Below, in pieces: positions 61,009-64,000 of a stretch of 64,000 bases of DNA. The notes below the pieces were generated by a model. The model was not told where the DNA came from and ran no database searches. It saw only the letters and a list, made by a program, of their open reading frames with translations. A program made the position numbers and the translations under genes. Position 1 is the first letter of the stretch. Each line of letters begins with the position of its first letter. Origin of the DNA: CBDUQI01 sp965369325 (GTDB lineage: Bacteria > Pseudomonadota > Gammaproteobacteria > Steroidobacterales > JBCBZW01); the NCBI GenBank assembly GCA_965369325.1, contig CBDUQI010000006.1, positions 1-64,000 on the forward strand. The letters are read 5' to 3'.

Positions 61009-63330
61009 CTAGGGGGCCAGATGCATCTCAAAGAAGCGCTCGATGCTTCGGTAGCCGTGAATACCGCTGCTGCGGTGGCGCAACATGCCGTGTTTGCTGC
61101 CGGGGTAGGTCATCAGATCAAATGTAAGCCCCTCCTCCTGCAGCGCTTTCATCAAAGCGGTGCTGTGTGAGAACAGCACGTTGTCGTCGGCCATGCCGTG
61201 AATCAGCAACAACGGTCCCTGCAACTGATCGTGGTAGCTGAGCACACTCGCCCTATCGTAAGCCTCGCCGTTGCTACGCGGGTCGCCCATGTAGCGCTCG
61301 GTATAGTGGGTGTCGTACAGGCGCCAGTCAGTCACGGGTGCGCCGGACACGCCAGCAGCAAAATGCTCGGGTGCCTGCATCATGCACATCAGCGCCATAT
61401 ACCCACCGTAGCTCCAGCCGAACACACCAATACGTTCACCGTCCACGTACGGCAAGGTACGCAGGAACTCCACGCCCTTCACCTGATCACGCACTTCCGA
61501 CTGTCCCATGCGATGGTAGATGGGCGCATCGAACTGCCTGCCGCGGAAACTGGTGCCGCGGTTATCCAATGTAAATACCACATAGCCACGCTGGGCCAGA
61601 TACTGGCGCCAGCCGCCATCGCTGGTACGCGGGTACCCGGACCAGATGTTCTTCACCTTCTGCCCGTGCGGGCCGCCGTAAACATCCACAATCACCGGAT
61701 ACTTCCGGCTAGGATCGAAGTTGTGCGGTCTCACCAGACGGTAGTACATAGGCTGACCATCCTCGGCACCTAACTGGCCGAACTGTTCATGCGAATGCGC
61801 CTGCCAGTAGGGCCAGTACGGATGCCCTTCCTGCAGAGCGTTCTCCTGCAGCCAGGTAATACGCTTGCCATTCATGCCATGCACGCTCACCTGCGGGGGC
61901 GTGCGGCTGTTGGAAAACAGATCCACATACACCTGTGCATTATCCGATAGCGTAATGTCGTGCCAGCCGGCCCGCTGAGTCAGTTTTTTCATGCCGTTGC
62001 CGCGGCGCGCGCCCAGAGCTACCGAATACAGGTGCCGCTCCATGGCGCTGTCGAGCGTGCCCTGGAAGTACACCAACCCTTTGGCCTCATCCGCACCGAG
62101 CAGGCCTTTGCCGCGCCCGGCACTGGCAACCACCCAGTTGCCCGCTGTGAGCTGCCCCTGCGGTTCGCCGTCGTTGCCGTACAAATACAGGTGTTTGTAG
62201 CCGTTGCGACTTGAGGCCCAGATGAAACTGTCGCGCTTGCGTAGGAACAACAGATCATCATGCAGATCAATCCAGGTGTCGGACTCTTCGGAAAACAACA
62301 GCCGACTCTCGCCCGTACGCACATCCGCCTTCAGCAGGTCCAGACGCTTTTGGTCGCGGCTTTGGCGTTGCACCAGTAGATGGTGACCATCCGGAAACCA
62401 ATCCACCCGCGCGATGTAGACGTCCTTCTCGGCACCAAGGTCTATCCACCGGGGCGAGCCGCCAGAGACGTCCACCACACCCAACTGTATTGTGACGTTG
62501 TTGGTGCCGGCGGCCGGATAACGCTGCTCAAATACGGAGAACTCTGTCGCATAAATTTCGAACCGTCGCGCGAGTTGTACCTGACTGTCGTCGGTACGGG
62601 TGAAGGCGATGAGCTGCTCATCCGGCGACCACCAATAACCAGTGTCGCGGCCCATTTCCTCCTGCGCGATAAACTCAGCCATAGCGTTGCGCACCGGCCC
62701 CGCGCCATCCGTCGTTAGCGCGCGTATTTCGCCGCCTTTGCCCGGCACCACGTATAGATTCTGTCCGCGCACAAACGACACCCAGGTGCCGGCCGGCGAG
62801 AATCGCGCATCGGTTTCGCTCAGGTTATCGTCGGTGAGCCGACGCACCGCCGAACCGGCCTTGGCGTGCAAATCGTACACATACAAATCCCCACCCAGCG
62901 GGAACAGCAAGGACCTGCCATCCTGCGAGAAGTAGTACTCCACAATCCCGGTGTGCGAGGAGATGCGCTTGCGCTCGCGACGTGCCTTTTCCTCATCGGA
63001 CAAGGCTACCGCCTTGGGTTGCAGCACCCGCGAGTCCACCAACACGCGTGATTGGTCACGCTCGATGTTGTACTCCCACAAATCATATCGGAAGCGATCC
63101 TGCTCGGAGGCGCGCAGGAAGGTAATACGCTGCCCGTCAGGGGCGACTTTAAGCAGCCGCATGCCGGGGCCGGCCAGATCCGGCTCGGCGAATAATCGCT
63201 CGATGGTGAGTTGAGCCGACGCTGCCTCCGTCGCTGCCTGCGCCAACCCCACAGTACCCGCCAACAGCAATGCCAGAACAACGCTCGGCAATATCCGGCA
63301 ACCAAGTGTGCTCGAGGTTATCTGCAACAT
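61009..63330 (-). CDS. Dipeptidyl peptidase IV-like S9 serine peptidase
   Basis: A 773-residue exported peptidase with a signal peptide (LALLLAGTVGLAQA). The N-terminal beta-propeller (about 50-480) filters substrates, and the C-terminal alpha/beta hydrolase has the triad S640 (GWSYGGY), D715 (MADDNVLF) and H747 (SKHGM). The EE-type motif of DPP-IV appears as EFIAQEEMGR. It should remove Xaa-Pro dipeptides from peptides in the periplasm. It follows the squalene-hopene cyclase gene after two bases and converges with the anti-sigma-like gene. Confidence 0.93.
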   Translation of the reverse strand: MLQITSSTLGCRILPSVVLALLLAGTVGLAQAATEAASAQLTIERLFAEPDLAGPGMRLLKVAPDGQRITFLRASEQDRFRYDLWEYNIERDQSRVLVDSRVLQPKAVALSDEEKARRERKRISSHTGIVEYYFSQDGRSLLFPLGGDLYVYDLHAKAGSAVRRLTDDNLSETDARFSPAGTWVSFVRGQNLYVVPGKGGEIRALTTDGAGPVRNAMAEFIAQEEMGRDTGYWWSPDEQLIAFTRTDDSQVQLARRFEIYATEFSVFEQRYPAAGTNNVTIQLGVVDVSGGSPRWIDLGAEKDVYIARVDWFPDGHHLLVQRQSRDQKRLDLLKADVRTGESRLLFSEESDTWIDLHDDLLFLRKRDSFIWASSRNGYKHLYLYGNDGEPQGQLTAGNWVVASAGRGKGLLGADEAKGLVYFQGTLDSAMERHLYSVALGARRGNGMKKLTQRAGWHDITLSDNAQVYVDLFSNSRTPPQVSVHGMNGKRITWLQENALQEGHPYWPYWQAHSHEQFGQLGAEDGQPMYYRLVRPHNFDPSRKYPVIVDVYGGPHGQKVKNIWSGYPRTSDGGWRQYLAQRGYVVFTLDNRGTSFRGRQFDAPIYHRMGQSEVRDQVKGVEFLRTLPYVDGERIGVFGWSYGGYMALMCMMQAPEHFAAGVSGAPVTDWRLYDTHYTERYMGDPRSNGEAYDRASVLSYHDQLQGPLLLIHGMADDNVLFSHSTALMKALQEEGLTFDLMTYPGSKHGMLRHRSSGIHGYRSIERFFEMHLAP

Positions 63331-63332
63331 CT

Positions 63333-64000
63333 TTATCCCACCTGGCGCAGGTAAAGGCGCGCCCGACCGAGTGCCATCAACGGAAAGTAGTGACGGTAAA
63401 GGTTGTAATTGATCATAAATCCACGTCCCAATTCGACACTTTGCTGAAGGTTTTCTTCCAAGTTCTGATCACCCAAATCCACCCGTTCGCCGACACCGTA
63501 ACCGGGGAATCCTGCACCGGTGTAATGCGGCTCCTCCCAGGTGCCATCGCGCTGGCCGCTGAGCAAAAAAGCGGTGCCTCGCTCGATCGCGGAACGATAG
63601 GCAGGATCATTGGTGGCAGTGAGTGCCATCAACGCCCAGGCGGTCTGCGAGGGAGTACTTTCGCCCTGCCCGCGCAGTTTGGGATCCATGTACGATGCAC
63701 AACTCTCGCCCCAGCCGCCATTGGTTGCCTGTGTGCGCGCCAACCAGTCCGCCGCGCGCCGCACATAATCGCTGGACATGTCCTCGCCGATCAGATTCAG
63801 CGCCGGCAGCACGGCGGCCGTGCCGTAAATGTGGTTGACGCCCCACCGGCCAAACCAGCTGCCATCGGGTTCTTGCTCCTGGCGCACGAATTTCAGCGCC
63901 TTGGCCACCGCTTTGTGCTTGGGGCTGAACCCCAGCAAACCCAACGCTTCGAGTACGTGCGCTGTCACGTCCACCGACGGCGGGTCAAGCACCTCGCCAA
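63333..64000 (-). CDS. shc: Squalene-hopene cyclase (3' part only)
   Basis: About 222 C-terminal residues; the frame runs off the window end. QW repeats typical of triterpene cyclases are present (QEPDGSWFGRWGVNHIYGT, QATNGGWGESC, QRDGTWEE), along with VLDPPSVDVTAHVLEALG and the C-terminal FPLMALGRARLYL. The enzyme cyclises squalene to hopene in the inner membrane for hopanoid synthesis. The N-terminal DxDD catalytic region lies outside the window. Confidence 0.92.
   Translation of the reverse strand, partial: GEVLDPPSVDVTAHVLEALGLLGFSPKHKAVAKALKFVRQEQEPDGSWFGRWGVNHIYGTAAVLPALNLIGEDMSSDYVRRAADWLARTQATNGGWGESCASYMDPKLRGQGESTPSQTAWALMALTATNDPAYRSAIERGTAFLLSGQRDGTWEEPHYTGAGFPGYGVGERVDLGDQNLEENLQQSVELGRGFMINYNLYRHYFPLMALGRARLYLRQVG

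Overview
The window is a GC-rich, gene-dense chromosomal segment from a gammaproteobacterium. Supporting markers are a HutC/HutFGHIU-style histidine pathway, a HexR-type regulator with HexR-like boxes, FeoAB with a Fur-like box, GGDEF/EAL signalling, MtgA, a squalene-hopene cyclase and a tRNA-Thr. The many secreted FG-GAP, BNR-propeller and TPR-kinase proteins fit environmental, probably aquatic, lineages near Xanthomonadales/Chromatiales. That placement is inference; no 16S gene is present. No integrase, transposase, CRISPR array or phage module is visible.

Layout. 1-2060: partial sulfotransferase and a UDP-glycosyltransferase-like gene. 2189-2330: tRNA-Thr with its own promoter. 2891-9670: signalling block with a GGDEF-EAL protein coupled to a periplasmic solute-binding protein, a receiver-only protein, and a large Y_Y_Y sensor kinase. 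9755-15075: TPR Ser/Thr kinase, a secreted protein, a thioesterase, a lipoprotein and a winged-helix regulator. 15162-16062: HexR-type regulator with two HexR-like boxes. 16129-18844: feoA/feoB. 18984-23501: minus-strand genes for GDPD, an SLC13 transporter, MtgA and choline-sulfatase. 23830-27154: a DUF4286/DUF3667-like fusion and an FG-GAP/UnbV protein. 27212-34076: hut cluster (hutF-hutH on minus, hutI-hutC-hutU on plus) with an operator region between. 34089-35083: membrane cytochrome b-like protein and a four-heme c-type cytochrome. 35207-37252: FG-GAP gene with an in-frame amber stop. 37595-46517: heptosyltransferase, hydroxyacid dehydrogenase and two divergent paralogous BNR propellers. 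46580-54789: two c-di-GMP genes, ferredoxin, dienelactone hydrolase, nitroreductase and another FG-GAP/UnbV protein. 54790-60974: a candidate structured RNA followed by a TPR-CHAT protease, a small unknown protein, an ECF sigma factor and a membrane anti-sigma-like protein. 61009-64000: DPP-IV-like peptidase and partial squalene-hopene cyclase.

The most interesting region is 55,000-61,000. Three tandem hairpins and a T8-tailed terminator lie ahead of a predicted periplasmic TPR-CHAT protease with intact His/Cys. This is followed by an ECF sigma factor and a single-pass anti-sigma-like protein whose C-terminus would face the protease. The inferred model is a CHAT protease that releases an ECF sigma factor by cleaving its membrane anchor, with a leader RNA or attenuator at the front. 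Other strong points are the palindrome plus HutC box at the hutI promoter, two HexR-like boxes flanking the hexR promoter, the amber-interrupted FG-GAP gene, and a 23-codon ORF bridging feoA and feoB.
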